DNA of 12,731 nt. Source: Rudanella sp. (lineage in GTDB: Bacteria; Bacteroidota; Bacteroidia; Cytophagales; Spirosomataceae). Of this stretch, positions 1-7,501 are shown piece by piece. Positions within the stretch are counted from its first letter, which is position 1; each line of letters opens with the position of its first letter. The notes beneath the pieces are model-generated. The model saw only the letters and a program-made list of their open reading frames with translations. It searched no databases and was not told the origin of the DNA. The stretch spans positions 1-12,731 of the forward strand of contig JAJAYX010000832.1 in NCBI GenBank assembly GCA_026785985.1, given 5' to 3'. The position numbers and the translations under genes are program-made.

Positions 1-1470
1 ATTGGGCTGCAGACCTGCGGGAAACGACTCGATGAACTCCAGCGCGTTGGCTTTCTGGGCTGCTTCGCGAATTTCGGCCTCCGTTGCGTTGGGCCGACCA
101 TATTGAATATTTTCGAGGATCGTGCCGCCAAACAGCATCACCTCCTGTGGCACCACGGCGATGTTCTGCCGAAGATCGGTAATGTTGAAATCCGTCAGGT
201 TGCGGCCATCCACCGAAATGCGCCCTTCGCTAGTTTGGTAATAGCGCATCAGCAACTGCACAATGGTCGATTTTCCGGCCCCACTTTGCCCAACCAGGGC
301 GATTTTCCGGCCAGCATCCACCCGCAATGTTACGCCTTTCAACACCTGAATATCAGGCCGCGATGGATAGGAGAACCGGACATCATCGAACACCACATCC
401 CCCTGAACCGGCAATGGCAAGGCCGATGGTTGATAGTCGGCATCGACTTCCGATTCCTCACCAATAATTTCCAGAATGCGCTCCGAAGCCCCAATGGTTT
501 TCTGCAACTGAGCGTACAAGTCGCCCATGCCCGCCACCGAACCGCCAATAAAAGTCGTATAAACAATGAATGTCAGCAGGTCGGCAAAGGGCATTTCGCC
601 CCCCTGCACCAGCTTGCCGCCATACCAAACCACACCAATGATGCCCCCGAACAATGCGAAAATCACGAACGACACAAACGCCCCCCGGAACTTAGCCGCC
701 CGCAAAGCGGTATTCACGACCTTACCCAGGGCCGAACTGTAGCGGCCAATTTCGTAGCGTTCGTTCGTAAATGCCTTCACGATGTTGATAGATTGCAGGG
801 TTTCTTCAACCACCACATTAGCCTCGGCCAGCTGATCCTGCGCCTTTTTCGACAGCGTACGGATGAACCGGCCAAACACCATTGCCGCAATGATAATGAC
901 CGGAAAGGTGGCCAGCATAAACAGCGTCAGTTTCCAGGAAACGTACAAAATGATGGCCGTGCCGATGGTCAGCGTGGCAATTTGGCGGAACAGTTCAGCC
1001 AGCGTCAGCGTCAGCACATCCTGTAATTGCGACACGTCGGCGGAGATCCGGCTGGTGAGTTCGCCAACGCGCCGTTGCTCGAAAAACGGAATCGGCAGGG
1101 TCACGATTTTGCTGTACGTGGCCCGGCGCACGTCGGCCATTGCCCGTTCGCTTACCTGCGAGAAAAAGTAGATGCGGAAGAATGAGAAAATCGCCTGGGC
1201 AATCAGTACGCCCACAAAAAACAGCGTTACCTGATTCAGCGTGAACGCCGATTTACCCTGAATAACGCTGGTAATCTGTCCAATCAGTAACCCAAAACTC
1301 AGGGTGGTGCCGGTTGACAGTATCAAAAACAGAAAGCCCGTCGCGTATAGCCATCGGTACGGCTTAATAAACCGGAAAATACTGACTGCCCGACGGATAC
1401 TATCGCGGTTCAGTGACTTTTTGTCTTCCGGGCTGGCTTCCTCGCCAAATTTTCGTCCTCGTTTTGCCAT
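1..1470 (-). CDS. MsbA-like ABC exporter, half-transporter (3' end outside window)
   Basis: This is an ABC exporter with a fused membrane domain and ATPase, expected in the inner membrane as a homodimer. It reads as 490 codons from the ATG at 1470 to the left edge with no stop. A hydrophilic tail (residues 1-35) precedes hydrophobic segments near 40-70, 80-105, 155-180, 185-205 and 265-295. The nucleotide-binding domain starts near 368, with an A-loop aromatic in FSYPSRPD (376-383), Walker A GQSGAGKST (394-402) and a Q-loop at VVPQE (Q452). The LSGGQ signature, Walker B and H-loop would lie beyond the left edge; about 110 residues are missing for a usual length near 600. The sequence most resembles lipid A/multidrug exporters (MsbA, BmrA), but the substrate cannot be read from it. 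The start codon directly abuts a tandem repeat array, and gldB lies upstream on the same strand, so cotranscription is possible. Confidence 0.93.
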   Translation of the reverse strand, partial: MAKRGRKFGEEASPEDKKSLNRDSIRRAVSIFRFIKPYRWLYATGFLFLILSTGTTLSFGLLIGQITSVIQGKSAFTLNQVTLFFVGVLIAQAIFSFFRIYFFSQVSERAMADVRRATYSKIVTLPIPFFEQRRVGELTSRISADVSQLQDVLTLTLAELFRQIATLTIGTAIILYVSWKLTLFMLATFPVIIIAAMVFGRFIRTLSKKAQDQLAEANVVVEETLQSINIVKAFTNERYEIGRYSSALGKVVNTALRAAKFRGAFVSFVIFALFGGIIGVVWYGGKLVQGGEMPFADLLTFIVYTTFIGGSVAGMGDLYAQLQKTIGASERILEIIGEESEVDADYQPSALPLPVQGDVVFDDVRFSYPSRPDIQVLKGVTLRVDAGRKIALVGQSGAGKSTIVQLLMRYYQTSEGRISVDGRNLTDFNITDLRQNIAVVPQEVMLFGGTILENIQYGRPNATEAEIREAAQKANALEFIESFPAGLQPN

Positions 1471-1590
1471 ATTTTGTTGTAGAGACGCAAAATTTTGTTG
1501 TAGAGACGCAAAATTTTGTTGTGGAGACGCAAAATTTTGTTGTAGAGACGCAAAATTTTGTTGTGGAGACGCAAAATTTTGCGTCTCTAC
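1471..1590. repeat. Five 21-bp tandem repeats ending in a palindrome
   Basis: Five head-to-tail 21-bp units run at 1471-1491, 1492-1512, 1513-1533, 1534-1554 and 1555-1575. Each starts ATTTTGTTGT and ends GAGACGCAAA, and they differ only at one A/G position (A, A, G, A, G). An inverted copy of the core follows at 1576-1590, so 1563-1590 is a 28-nt palindrome (GTGGAGACGCAAAA against TTTTGCGTCTCTAC, one mismatch that is a G-U pair in RNA). The array covers the entire space between the gldB stop (1587-1589, inside the inverted arm) and the ABC exporter start (1470). The unit is a multiple of three, which creates spurious open frames with heptapeptide repeats. From memory, GTAGAGACGC-type palindromes are dispersed repeats in Cytophagales and cyanobacteria; I could not check this. 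Confidence 0.95.
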
Positions 1591-2582
1591 TCTTCTTTCT
1601 GTCCCTTATACCCCGATTCCTGAAACAGCTTTTTCGCATCGGCGTTGGCCATCAGGTCGGTGATACTGGGGTTTGTTTGTTTATCAAAATAACGCCCTAT
1701 AATGCGCCAACCCACCCAGCGGCCAATGGCACCGGGGCAGCGCGACCCGATTTCCGCCGTAAAAGGCCGCTCGTTCATGTAGCGTTCTTTCACGTCGGAC
1801 CGGGTTTCGTAGAGCAACTGTTTGTCAATGAAATGCGCCCACACCAAATCCTGGGCATTGTATGTTTCAGTCAGTTGTTGATCCGAGTAGCCAATCAATA
1901 AACTGTCGGCAACTTCGGGCATCATGGCTTTGGTAAATACGAATCCCTTGCCATAATAAACCATATCGGCCAGCATAGTTTGATCGGCCGTTGCGCGGTT
2001 CGCCGTTGGGGTTGCGTTGTATTTATCGCCGAGGGCAAACACCACCGAGGGCGCAATGTACCCTTTCTCGTATCGGCGAAGGATATACTGGGGGAAGGCT
2101 GGCCCACGGGGGCGGTATTTGGCTTTCGGTCCCACGAAATAATCTAAGCCAATCACAATCAGGCTATCCGTAACTACCATGTCAGGCCCCATGAAACCCG
2201 TTGCCATCGTAACAACGCGGGGAGCTTTGAAATCAGGGTACGATTTTTTGATGTTGGCAAACGCTTCGCCGAGTTGTTGGGCCAGTTCATTATGTTCTGC
2301 CGGAAACTCGTCCTGAACCTGCTTGTACAATACGTTCAGTTCGGGGTCGTTTACCCGATGGTGTAAGTCAGCGACTAAAGCACTGTCAGTAGTGGTCTCG
2401 TCGGGGCGCAGATACAACTGCGTGATGGTAGGGTTTTTAGCCAGAAATGCCCTGATTTCTTCAGGGGATTTAGCGGCAAAAAGTGCCTGATCGAGCCTGT
2501 CGAGAGGAATCTCGTTTGTTTTGGCACAGGAGTTGAGCAGAAGAACAGTGAGTAGCCCCCAGAGGGCACCTGAAAAGCGCAT
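1587..2582 (-). CDS. gldB: Gliding motility lipoprotein GldB
   Basis: This is a predicted lipoprotein of the GldB family, required for gliding in Flavobacterium johnsoniae and widespread in Bacteroidota, including non-gliders; its biochemical role is not well defined. I chose the ATG at 2582 (331 aa) over the one at 2633 because it puts a lipoprotein signal peptide at the N-terminus: MRFSGALWGLLTVLLLNSC, with the lipid-modified Cys at residue 19. The upstream 17 residues would bury that signal. The rest is soluble, with the conserved-looking block GLDYFVGPKAKYRPRG and an FPQYILRRYEKGYIAP stretch typical of GldB. The TAG stop lies inside the inverted arm of the adjoining repeat, so the C-terminus (GYKGQKEE) may have been set by repeat insertion. 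It is divergent from the outer-membrane protein gene. No gldC, its common partner, is seen beside it. The family call is by recognition, not search. Confidence 0.88.
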   Translation of the reverse strand: MRFSGALWGLLTVLLLNSCAKTNEIPLDRLDQALFAAKSPEEIRAFLAKNPTITQLYLRPDETTTDSALVADLHHRVNDPELNVLYKQVQDEFPAEHNELAQQLGEAFANIKKSYPDFKAPRVVTMATGFMGPDMVVTDSLIVIGLDYFVGPKAKYRPRGPAFPQYILRRYEKGYIAPSVVFALGDKYNATPTANRATADQTMLADMVYYGKGFVFTKAMMPEVADSLLIGYSDQQLTETYNAQDLVWAHFIDKQLLYETRSDVKERYMNERPFTAEIGSRCPGAIGRWVGWRIIGRYFDKQTNPSITDLMANADAKKLFQESGYKGQKEE

Positions 2583-2725
2583 TGTATCGTGAAAAGAATG
2601 GTTTTTGAGCAGAAACTGCACTAATCCACTCAACGGTTATTTTGTCAAAGACTTGTTAATGGAGAATGGATTACACACTATTCGTTCAGCGTGAACTATT
2701 CCCTATCTTAAAAACGTACAAATTT

Positions 2726-3643
2726 ATGAAAAAAGTTGCAGCCCTGAGCCTGATTTTGGTTCTGACGACTTTAACCACCGCATCGTGGGCACAGTTCCGG
2801 CAAGTATCGACGAATGACTACGCAACTTCCCGCGTAACCGAACGGCGTTTTCGCAAGATTCTGGGATCAGATTATAACAACCCGCAAGTGGCTGTCCCTA
2901 CCCAGCGGGCAACATTGGTTTATGATGAAAAGCCCCTCCGCAAACGGCGCAAAAAAACAACGGTAGATAGGGAATACCAGCAGTCTCGCAGCGAGGCTTA
3001 CCCCGACTATGAGCGTCCGAGCCACCTGATCGAAATGAGTCTGCGATTTGCCCCCAATGCCGCTGTCAATGTGGTAGAAGGGGTCGGTAATTACCAGGGC
3101 TTTGCCACCAACGGAACGGCTGTTCGGCCCAGCATTGGCGTTTCGCTCGATTATTTCTTTTTCAAAGATCGCTATGCCTTCAGTTCGGGGTTGTGGTATA
3201 CGATCAAGCGGGTTGGCTACCGGATTCCCGGCTCCTACGGCGAAACGCGCTGGAATCCGGGCGCACCTGTGAAAGAGGGAGTCTATAATTTGCAGTATGT
3301 GCAGGTTCCCCTCACGGTGAAACTCTTTGCCAACAACCTCTTCCCCACTTCGCGGCTATACATTCAAACGGGCGGGGTGCTGGATGTAAAATTGGCTGAA
3401 AAAGCCCTTATGCAGTCCACCAATGCCTATTATCAGGTGGCCCAGCGCAACGGAACCAAGCGTCAGTTTGGCTTTGCCGATGCGGCATGGCTCCTCGGCG
3501 GGGGCATCCAATTTGGGCTAAACGGCATCAATGCGGTCAATGTCGGCGTAACCTACCAGCGTGGTTTGCTGGAAATTGCCCGGCCCGGCGATCTAACGGT
3601 TCGCAACCGGATGGTTTCGCTGGAACTGGGGTTCAGGTTTTGA
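2726..3643 (+). CDS. Outer-membrane beta-barrel protein (porin-like family)
   Basis: This is a 305-residue exported protein, probably an outer-membrane barrel. I chose the ATG at 2726 over 2666 because it begins a clean signal peptide, MKKVAALSLILVLTTLTTASWAQ, with likely signal peptidase I cleavage after A22. A polar, basic stretch follows (residues about 24-95, including RKRRKK near 70-76), then alternating hydrophobic/polar beta strands with repeated Gly and aromatic residues from about 100 to the end, which closes in LELGFRF with the C-terminal Phe usual for barrels. The pattern fits the Bacteroidota 'outer membrane beta-barrel' (PorT-like) families. The ligand or partner is unknown. It is divergent from gldB across about 140 bp. 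The basic linker before the barrel is somewhat unusual for these proteins. Confidence 0.8.
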   Translation: MKKVAALSLILVLTTLTTASWAQFRQVSTNDYATSRVTERRFRKILGSDYNNPQVAVPTQRATLVYDEKPLRKRRKKTTVDREYQQSRSEAYPDYERPSHLIEMSLRFAPNAAVNVVEGVGNYQGFATNGTAVRPSIGVSLDYFFFKDRYAFSSGLWYTIKRVGYRIPGSYGETRWNPGAPVKEGVYNLQYVQVPLTVKLFANNLFPTSRLYIQTGGVLDVKLAEKALMQSTNAYYQVAQRNGTKRQFGFADAAWLLGGGIQFGLNGINAVNVGVTYQRGLLEIARPGDLTVRNRMVSLELGFRF

Positions 3644-3731
3644 CAAACAGGAGCCTTTCGCCCGCTATTTTTGTTCTGAAATAGCTCCGTCCGTCAAAAC
3701 AAGCAGATTCGGAAATCCACGTTACTGTTCC

Positions 3732-4190
3732 ATGACCCAATACCTCAAAGATGCCCTTCGCAAAGCCGCTTCGTTTTGCGCCTACCAGGAACGAACCCAA
3801 CAGGAAGTTCGCGACCGGCTCAACGAGTGGGACATCTACGGTGACGATGCGGAGGAAGTTATAGCTGAGCTGATTACCCAAAACTACCTGAACGAAGAAC
3901 GGTTTGCGAAATTGTTTGCGGGTGGCAAATTCCGGGTGAAGCACTGGGGCAAACGCAAAATTCGGCAACACCTGCAACAGCGCGGCATTGCGGGCTACAA
4001 CCTCGAACAGGCTATGAAAGAAATCGCGCCCGACGATTATCGCGAAACCCTCACCGTTTTATTAGCCAAAAAACGCCTGTCGCTTCGGGATGACAACCCG
4101 CTGGTGGTGAAGCAAAAACTGGTGCGGTATGCGCTCAGTAAGGGCTACGAATCGGAATTAATCTGGCAGGTTTTGGGGGCCGAAGAATAG
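3732..4190 (+). CDS. recX: Regulatory protein RecX
   Basis: RecX binds RecA and modulates filament growth and recombinase activity in the cytoplasm. The 152-residue protein is of normal family length and helical throughout. It shows the three-helix repeat pattern of RecX: an N-terminal RTQQEVRDRL block (about 22-31), then YLNEERFAKLFAGGKFRVKHWGKRKIRQHLQQRGI (about 55-90), the most diagnostic stretch with its basic Lys/Arg-rich helix, and a C-terminal helix pair ending in YALSKGYESELIWQVL. Charged residues dominate and there is no signal peptide. No recA is in the window, so it is not in a recA-recX operon here. It starts 88 bp after the outer-membrane gene on the same strand and could be cotranscribed with it. 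Confidence 0.9.
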   Translation: MTQYLKDALRKAASFCAYQERTQQEVRDRLNEWDIYGDDAEEVIAELITQNYLNEERFAKLFAGGKFRVKHWGKRKIRQHLQQRGIAGYNLEQAMKEIAPDDYRETLTVLLAKKRLSLRDDNPLVVKQKLVRYALSKGYESELIWQVLGAEE

Positions 4191-4208
4191 GCTTCTAACC
4201 GACTCTTC

Positions 4209-4311
4209 ATGAAAAATTTTCTACCTGCCTGCTCGTGCCGGTATTCTGCTCATTTCATTTAGTGCGTTTTCTCAATCGACCAGCTACGGCAAATTGATTG
4301 GTAGCCGGTAA
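4209..4311 (+). pseudogene. Frameshifted N-terminal remnant of a secreted protein
   Basis: The ATG at 4209 is followed by AAAAATTTTC and reads out of frame to a TAG within 18 codons. In the +1 frame the same DNA encodes KIFYLPARAGILLISFSAFSQ followed by STSYGKLIGSR and a TAA at 4309-4311. Removing one A (or adding two) from the A-tract at 4212-4216 joins the ATG to this frame and gives a textbook signal peptide with an AFS|Q cleavage site. The mature part is only about a dozen residues, so this looks like the debris of an exported protein, possibly one starting with a carboxypeptidase-regulatory-like or TonB-receptor N-terminus. It sits in the convergent gap after recX. The reading is inferential and the element is short. 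Confidence 0.4.
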
Positions 4312-4318
4312 ACACAAA

Positions 4319-4346
4319 AGCCTGGTCTGATAAATCTGACCAGGCT
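4319..4346. terminator. Bidirectional hairpin terminator candidate
   Basis: A perfect 9-bp stem (AGCCTGGTC / GACCAGGCT) closes a 10-nt loop. Read on the minus strand the stem is followed by TTTTG, suiting termination of the epimerase gene that ends at 4451. On the plus strand the downstream sequence has only a short TTTT eight bases on, so termination of recX is less certain. It lies between convergent genes, where such a hairpin is expected. Confidence 0.65.
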
Positions 4347-4450
4347 CCGTGATTTTACACCCTTAACTGTTTGATACTGAAAACTGTAAGAAGAACATGA
4401 AGGTTCACGGATTGAATTTTTTTTTGTTAACGGTTTTCGCACTGGTTCAT

Positions 4451-5317
4451 TTACTCAATGCGTACTATAAACGTAGCCTCAACCACACCACCCATCGCCA
4501 CCTTCTGAATCAGTTCTTTGTGCGAAAACTCCACCGGCTCCCCCACTGAATCGGCACAACCCAGCCAGGGTTCGATGCACACAAACGGCGCACCCGGCTT
4601 GGCCCACAAACCCAGATACGGAAACCCCTCAAACCATACAGTTATAGCCCGGTCGTGGTTTTTGCTGCGGATACTAACCGACCGAGACCGCAAGTTTTTA
4701 ATTACCAGCGCGTCCTGATCGAACAGGTGTTTGGTCAGCAGCAGCCGGTTTCCATGCGTTGGAATGGGCTGCGTTTCTCCGGTAAAATAACCGTCGGTCG
4801 ACAGCAGGTGCGTCATCAGGGGTTCGTCCTGCTCAAATTCGAGCCAGTAATCCTCGTAATTTTCGCCCTCTCCAAACGGGACGTTGAATGCCGGGTGCGC
4901 CCCAACCGAGAAAAAAACGGATTTATCGTCGGTATTATGAACGCGGTACGTGACCGATAAAGTATTGTCGTTCAGTGCATACTCTACTTCGAAAACGAAC
5001 CGATATGGAAACGCTTTTTTGGTCTCGTCGGAGTCGGTCAGGGCAAAGCGGGCGCGGGTTTCAGTTTGTTCAACCAACGCGAATACCGACTGCCGGGCAA
5101 ATCCGTGTCGTCCCATTGGGTAGCCCACCCCACCGACCAGGATCTGATTGTTTAGGCAACCGCCCACCACCGGAAATAGGTTGGGCGCGTGCCAGCCCCA
5201 CACCGCCGGATCACCCTGCCAAAGATGCTCCGTTTCAGTGGGTTTATGAACAACAGAAGTCAATTCCGCCCCCTGCGGACGAATTGAAACGGCGAGGAAA
5301 TCGTTTAAAATTTCCAC
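4451..5317 (-). CDS. Aldose 1-epimerase family protein (LacX-like mutarotase)
   Basis: This is a 288-residue cytoplasmic protein of the galactose mutarotase-like beta-sandwich fold, which interconverts alpha and beta anomers of sugars. The catalytic set is visible: His71 in MGRHGFARQ, His141 in VGAHPAFN, and the catalytic Glu249 in VCIEPWLG. The length and the AELTSVVHKPTETEHLWQGDP start fit the LacX-like subgroup better than the longer GalM. The start is GTG at 5317; it overlaps the last 13 bases of the upstream NagB/PIG-L gene in another frame, and no better start lies nearby, which suggests translational coupling. Its substrate is not evident; a phosphorylated or amino sugar would suit the context, but that is inference. 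Confidence 0.9.
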   Translation of the reverse strand: MEILNDFLAVSIRPQGAELTSVVHKPTETEHLWQGDPAVWGWHAPNLFPVVGGCLNNQILVGGVGYPMGRHGFARQSVFALVEQTETRARFALTDSDETKKAFPYRFVFEVEYALNDNTLSVTYRVHNTDDKSVFFSVGAHPAFNVPFGEGENYEDYWLEFEQDEPLMTHLLSTDGYFTGETQPIPTHGNRLLLTKHLFDQDALVIKNLRSRSVSIRSKNHDRAITVWFEGFPYLGLWAKPGAPFVCIEPWLGCADSVGEPVEFSHKELIQKVAMGGVVEATFIVRIE

Positions 5318-7281
5318 CGCACAAAAGCCTCCATTGCTTCGTATTCAGCTAAGCCTAAGCGGTTATAAATACCCGCAGTTGCCCGGTTGCGTTCTTCAGC
5401 ACGTTGCCAGAATTCCCGAGAATCGGTGCCCTGATAAACCACTCCGTCTTTTTGCGACTGGTGTTTAAAAATGCCTAACCGCTTTTTCATCAACTGATCG
5501 GGCGACATTGGCACGGCCATCTGAATCTCGCTTACATCCCACTCAGCCCAGGCACCCCGGTACAACCATACCCAGCAGTCCTTCATAAAGTATTCCGGGG
5601 TCGCGTCCGACTGTTTCAGACGATGGACGGCCTCCATAATAGCATCTAAACACACTTTATGGGTGCCGTGGGGGTCGGCGAGGTCGCCAGCCGCGTAGAT
5701 TTGGTGAGGCTTGATTTTTTCAATCAAGTCCATTACTACTTTCACGTCGGCCTCGCTCAACGGACTCTTTTCAACCTTGCCCGTTTCGTAAAAAGGCATA
5801 TTCATAAAGTGCGCATTGTCAACAGACACCCCCACAAACCGGCAAGTCGATTTGGCCTCTCCCATCCGAATCAGGCCCTTCACGCGCCGTACTTCGTCGG
5901 TGTCCATTTCATTGTCTTTTTTGGCGCGTAGATAAGCGGCTGCATCCTGAAAAATACGGGTCGCTTCGGGGCTTTTTATGCCAAACTGACGGTTGAAATC
6001 GACTACGTAATCGGCAAAACGCAGTGCTTCATCGTCGGCTACGGCAATGTTACCGGAAGTCTGATAGCCTACATGTACTTCGTGGCCCTGATCGTGCAAC
6101 CGCTGGAAAGTGCCGCCCATCGAGATAATATCATCGTCGGGGTGCGGGCTGAAAATGAGACAGCGTTTTTTGGCAGGAAGGGCGCGTTCGGGCCGGTTGG
6201 TGTCGTCGGCGTTGGGTTTGCCACCAGGCCAGCCCGTAATAGTATGCTGTAACTGGTTGAAAACGTCGATGTTAATGTCATACGCCTGCCCATATTGTGC
6301 CAGCAGATCACTCATACCGTTGTCGTTGTAGTCGCGGTCGGTGAGTTTCAGAATGGGCTTGTTCAATGACAAAGACAGGAACGTAACCGCCTTCTTGATC
6401 ATTTTATTATCCCACACCACCGTATCGACTAACCAGGGCGTTTTCATCCGGGTCAGTTCCGAGGCAGCCGCTTCGTCGATCACAAACAGCACGTTGGGGT
6501 GCGTTTGCAAATACGAAGCCGGGTTAGTTTCGGTAACGGTGCCTTCCACGGCTCCCTTCAAAACAGGAGCTTTTCGTTCACCCCAGGCCAGCAACACCAC
6601 CCGCTTGGCCGCCAGAATACTGGCCACACCCATCGTGATGGCTTTACGGGGGGTGCGGGGCAATCCGCCAAAATCCACCGAAGCAGCCGCCCGCGTCGAG
6701 TGGTCAAGCATCATCAGGCGGGTGTGTGAGTTGATGAGCGAACCCGGCTCGTTGAACCCAATATGGCCATTTCCACCAATACCGAGCAACTGAAAATCAA
6801 GCCCGCCCGCTTCGGCAATCCTGTCTTCGTAGTGTTTCACGAACTCGGCCACCCGGTCGTAGCGAATGGTGCCATCGGGAACATGGTAGTTTGCAGCCGG
6901 AATATCGACGTGATCGAACAACTGCTCCCGCATGAACCGCCAATAGCTTTGCAGCGAATCGGGTTCCATCGGATAATACTCGTCCAGATTGAACGAGACC
7001 ACATTACGGAAACTCAAGCCTTCTTCGCGGTGCAACCGCACCAGTTCGGCATAGACCGTCTTGGGCGACGAGCCGGTGGCCAAACCCAGAATACAGGGCT
7101 TGCCTTCGCCCTGCCGTTGCCGAATCAGGTCGGCAATTTCGTGGGCCACCGCCCGCGAAGCCGCCTTGGCATCGACATAGATGTGGGTCGGGATTTTTTC
7201 GTAGGTGATGGCCGACTGAACGGGGCCACCACTGACTGACTGATTGTTAGGCGCATCCGCAACGGGCAAATCAGTGATCAT
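5305..7281 (-). CDS. nagB: Glucosamine-6-phosphate deaminase fused to PIG-L deacetylase domain
   Basis: This is a 658-residue fusion protein. Residues about 30-285 are a NagB/isomerase domain, which converts glucosamine-6-phosphate to fructose-6-phosphate and ammonia. It has the phosphate-loop-like LATGSSPKTVY (67-77), the catalytic Asp100 in FNLDEYY, and GNGHIGFNEP with His173 and Glu178; Asn171 stands where E. coli has Asp141. Residues about 372-600 form a PIG-L (LmbE-like) domain with the metal/catalytic motif SPHPDDD (378-384) and a second His motif ADPHGTH (525-531). A natural inference is deacetylation then deamination of N-acetylglucosamine derivatives by one polypeptide, but the deacetylase substrate is unproven. 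Similar long NagB proteins occur in Bacteroidota. The start is the ATG at 7281; there is no signal peptide. It heads a two-gene unit with the epimerase. Confidence 0.92.
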   Translation of the reverse strand: MITDLPVADAPNNQSVSGGPVQSAITYEKIPTHIYVDAKAASRAVAHEIADLIRQRQGEGKPCILGLATGSSPKTVYAELVRLHREEGLSFRNVVSFNLDEYYPMEPDSLQSYWRFMREQLFDHVDIPAANYHVPDGTIRYDRVAEFVKHYEDRIAEAGGLDFQLLGIGGNGHIGFNEPGSLINSHTRLMMLDHSTRAAASVDFGGLPRTPRKAITMGVASILAAKRVVLLAWGERKAPVLKGAVEGTVTETNPASYLQTHPNVLFVIDEAAASELTRMKTPWLVDTVVWDNKMIKKAVTFLSLSLNKPILKLTDRDYNDNGMSDLLAQYGQAYDINIDVFNQLQHTITGWPGGKPNADDTNRPERALPAKKRCLIFSPHPDDDIISMGGTFQRLHDQGHEVHVGYQTSGNIAVADDEALRFADYVVDFNRQFGIKSPEATRIFQDAAAYLRAKKDNEMDTDEVRRVKGLIRMGEAKSTCRFVGVSVDNAHFMNMPFYETGKVEKSPLSEADVKVVMDLIEKIKPHQIYAAGDLADPHGTHKVCLDAIMEAVHRLKQSDATPEYFMKDCWVWLYRGAWAEWDVSEIQMAVPMSPDQLMKKRLGIFKHQSQKDGVVYQGTDSREFWQRAEERNRATAGIYNRLGLAEYEAMEAFVRWKF

Positions 7282-7309
7282 AAGGGGACGGAGGTTGGTG
7301 ATTACGGCC

Positions 7310-7341
7310 CAAAGTTCAGGAAAATGAGAGAACTACCGAAA
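7310..7341 (-). promoter_or_regulatory. Candidate nagB promoter (Bacteroidota type)
   Basis: On the minus strand GAACTTTG (7310-7317) resembles the -7 box TAnnTTTG, matching its CTTTG end, and TTTC (7338-7341) lies 20 nt upstream in the place of the -33 TTTG. The predicted leader would be about 30 nt. Both boxes are imperfect, so this is a suggestion only. Confidence 0.25.
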
Positions 7342-7501
7342 TTGTAATGATAAATTTTGATTCGCTGCTAAATAAGTAGGGTGGTCGATAAAATAAGTCC
7401 TGCTTTAAACTTGACGATAAACAAGGTTTTTCCAATGCAACGTAAAAACGTACTTAAAGCGGCTAACTGCGTTTTAAAGTACGCACAATGAGAAACTAGC
7501 C

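Noticed and set aside
103..1171. Long plus-strand open frames opposite the ABC exporter
   Set aside because: The minus strand encodes clear exporter motifs across the whole stretch; the plus-strand products are His/Arg/Gln-rich with no recognisable fold.
1471..1590. Possible CRISPR array
   Set aside because: The 21-bp units are contiguous with no spacers, and there are no cas genes.
1304..1901. Overlapping open frames on both strands with heptapeptide repeats (FCCRDAK, KFCVSTT)
   Set aside because: They arise because the 21-bp repeat is a multiple of three and has no stop in several frames; they overlap the real ABC exporter and gldB genes.
2719..2726. Perfect TAAATTTG box on the minus strand as a gldB promoter
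   Set aside because: No TTTG lies at the required spacing upstream, and it falls on the start codon of the divergent gene; probably chance.
3664..3685. Hairpin GCTATTT/AAATAGC between the outer-membrane gene and recX
   Set aside because: The AT-rich 7-bp stem with no T-run is too weak to call a terminator.
4397..4530. Small plus-strand frame MKVHGLNFFLLTVFALVHLLNAYYK that looks like a membrane peptide
   Set aside because: Its hydrophobic run comes from a T9 tract and it runs antisense into the epimerase gene; no further support.
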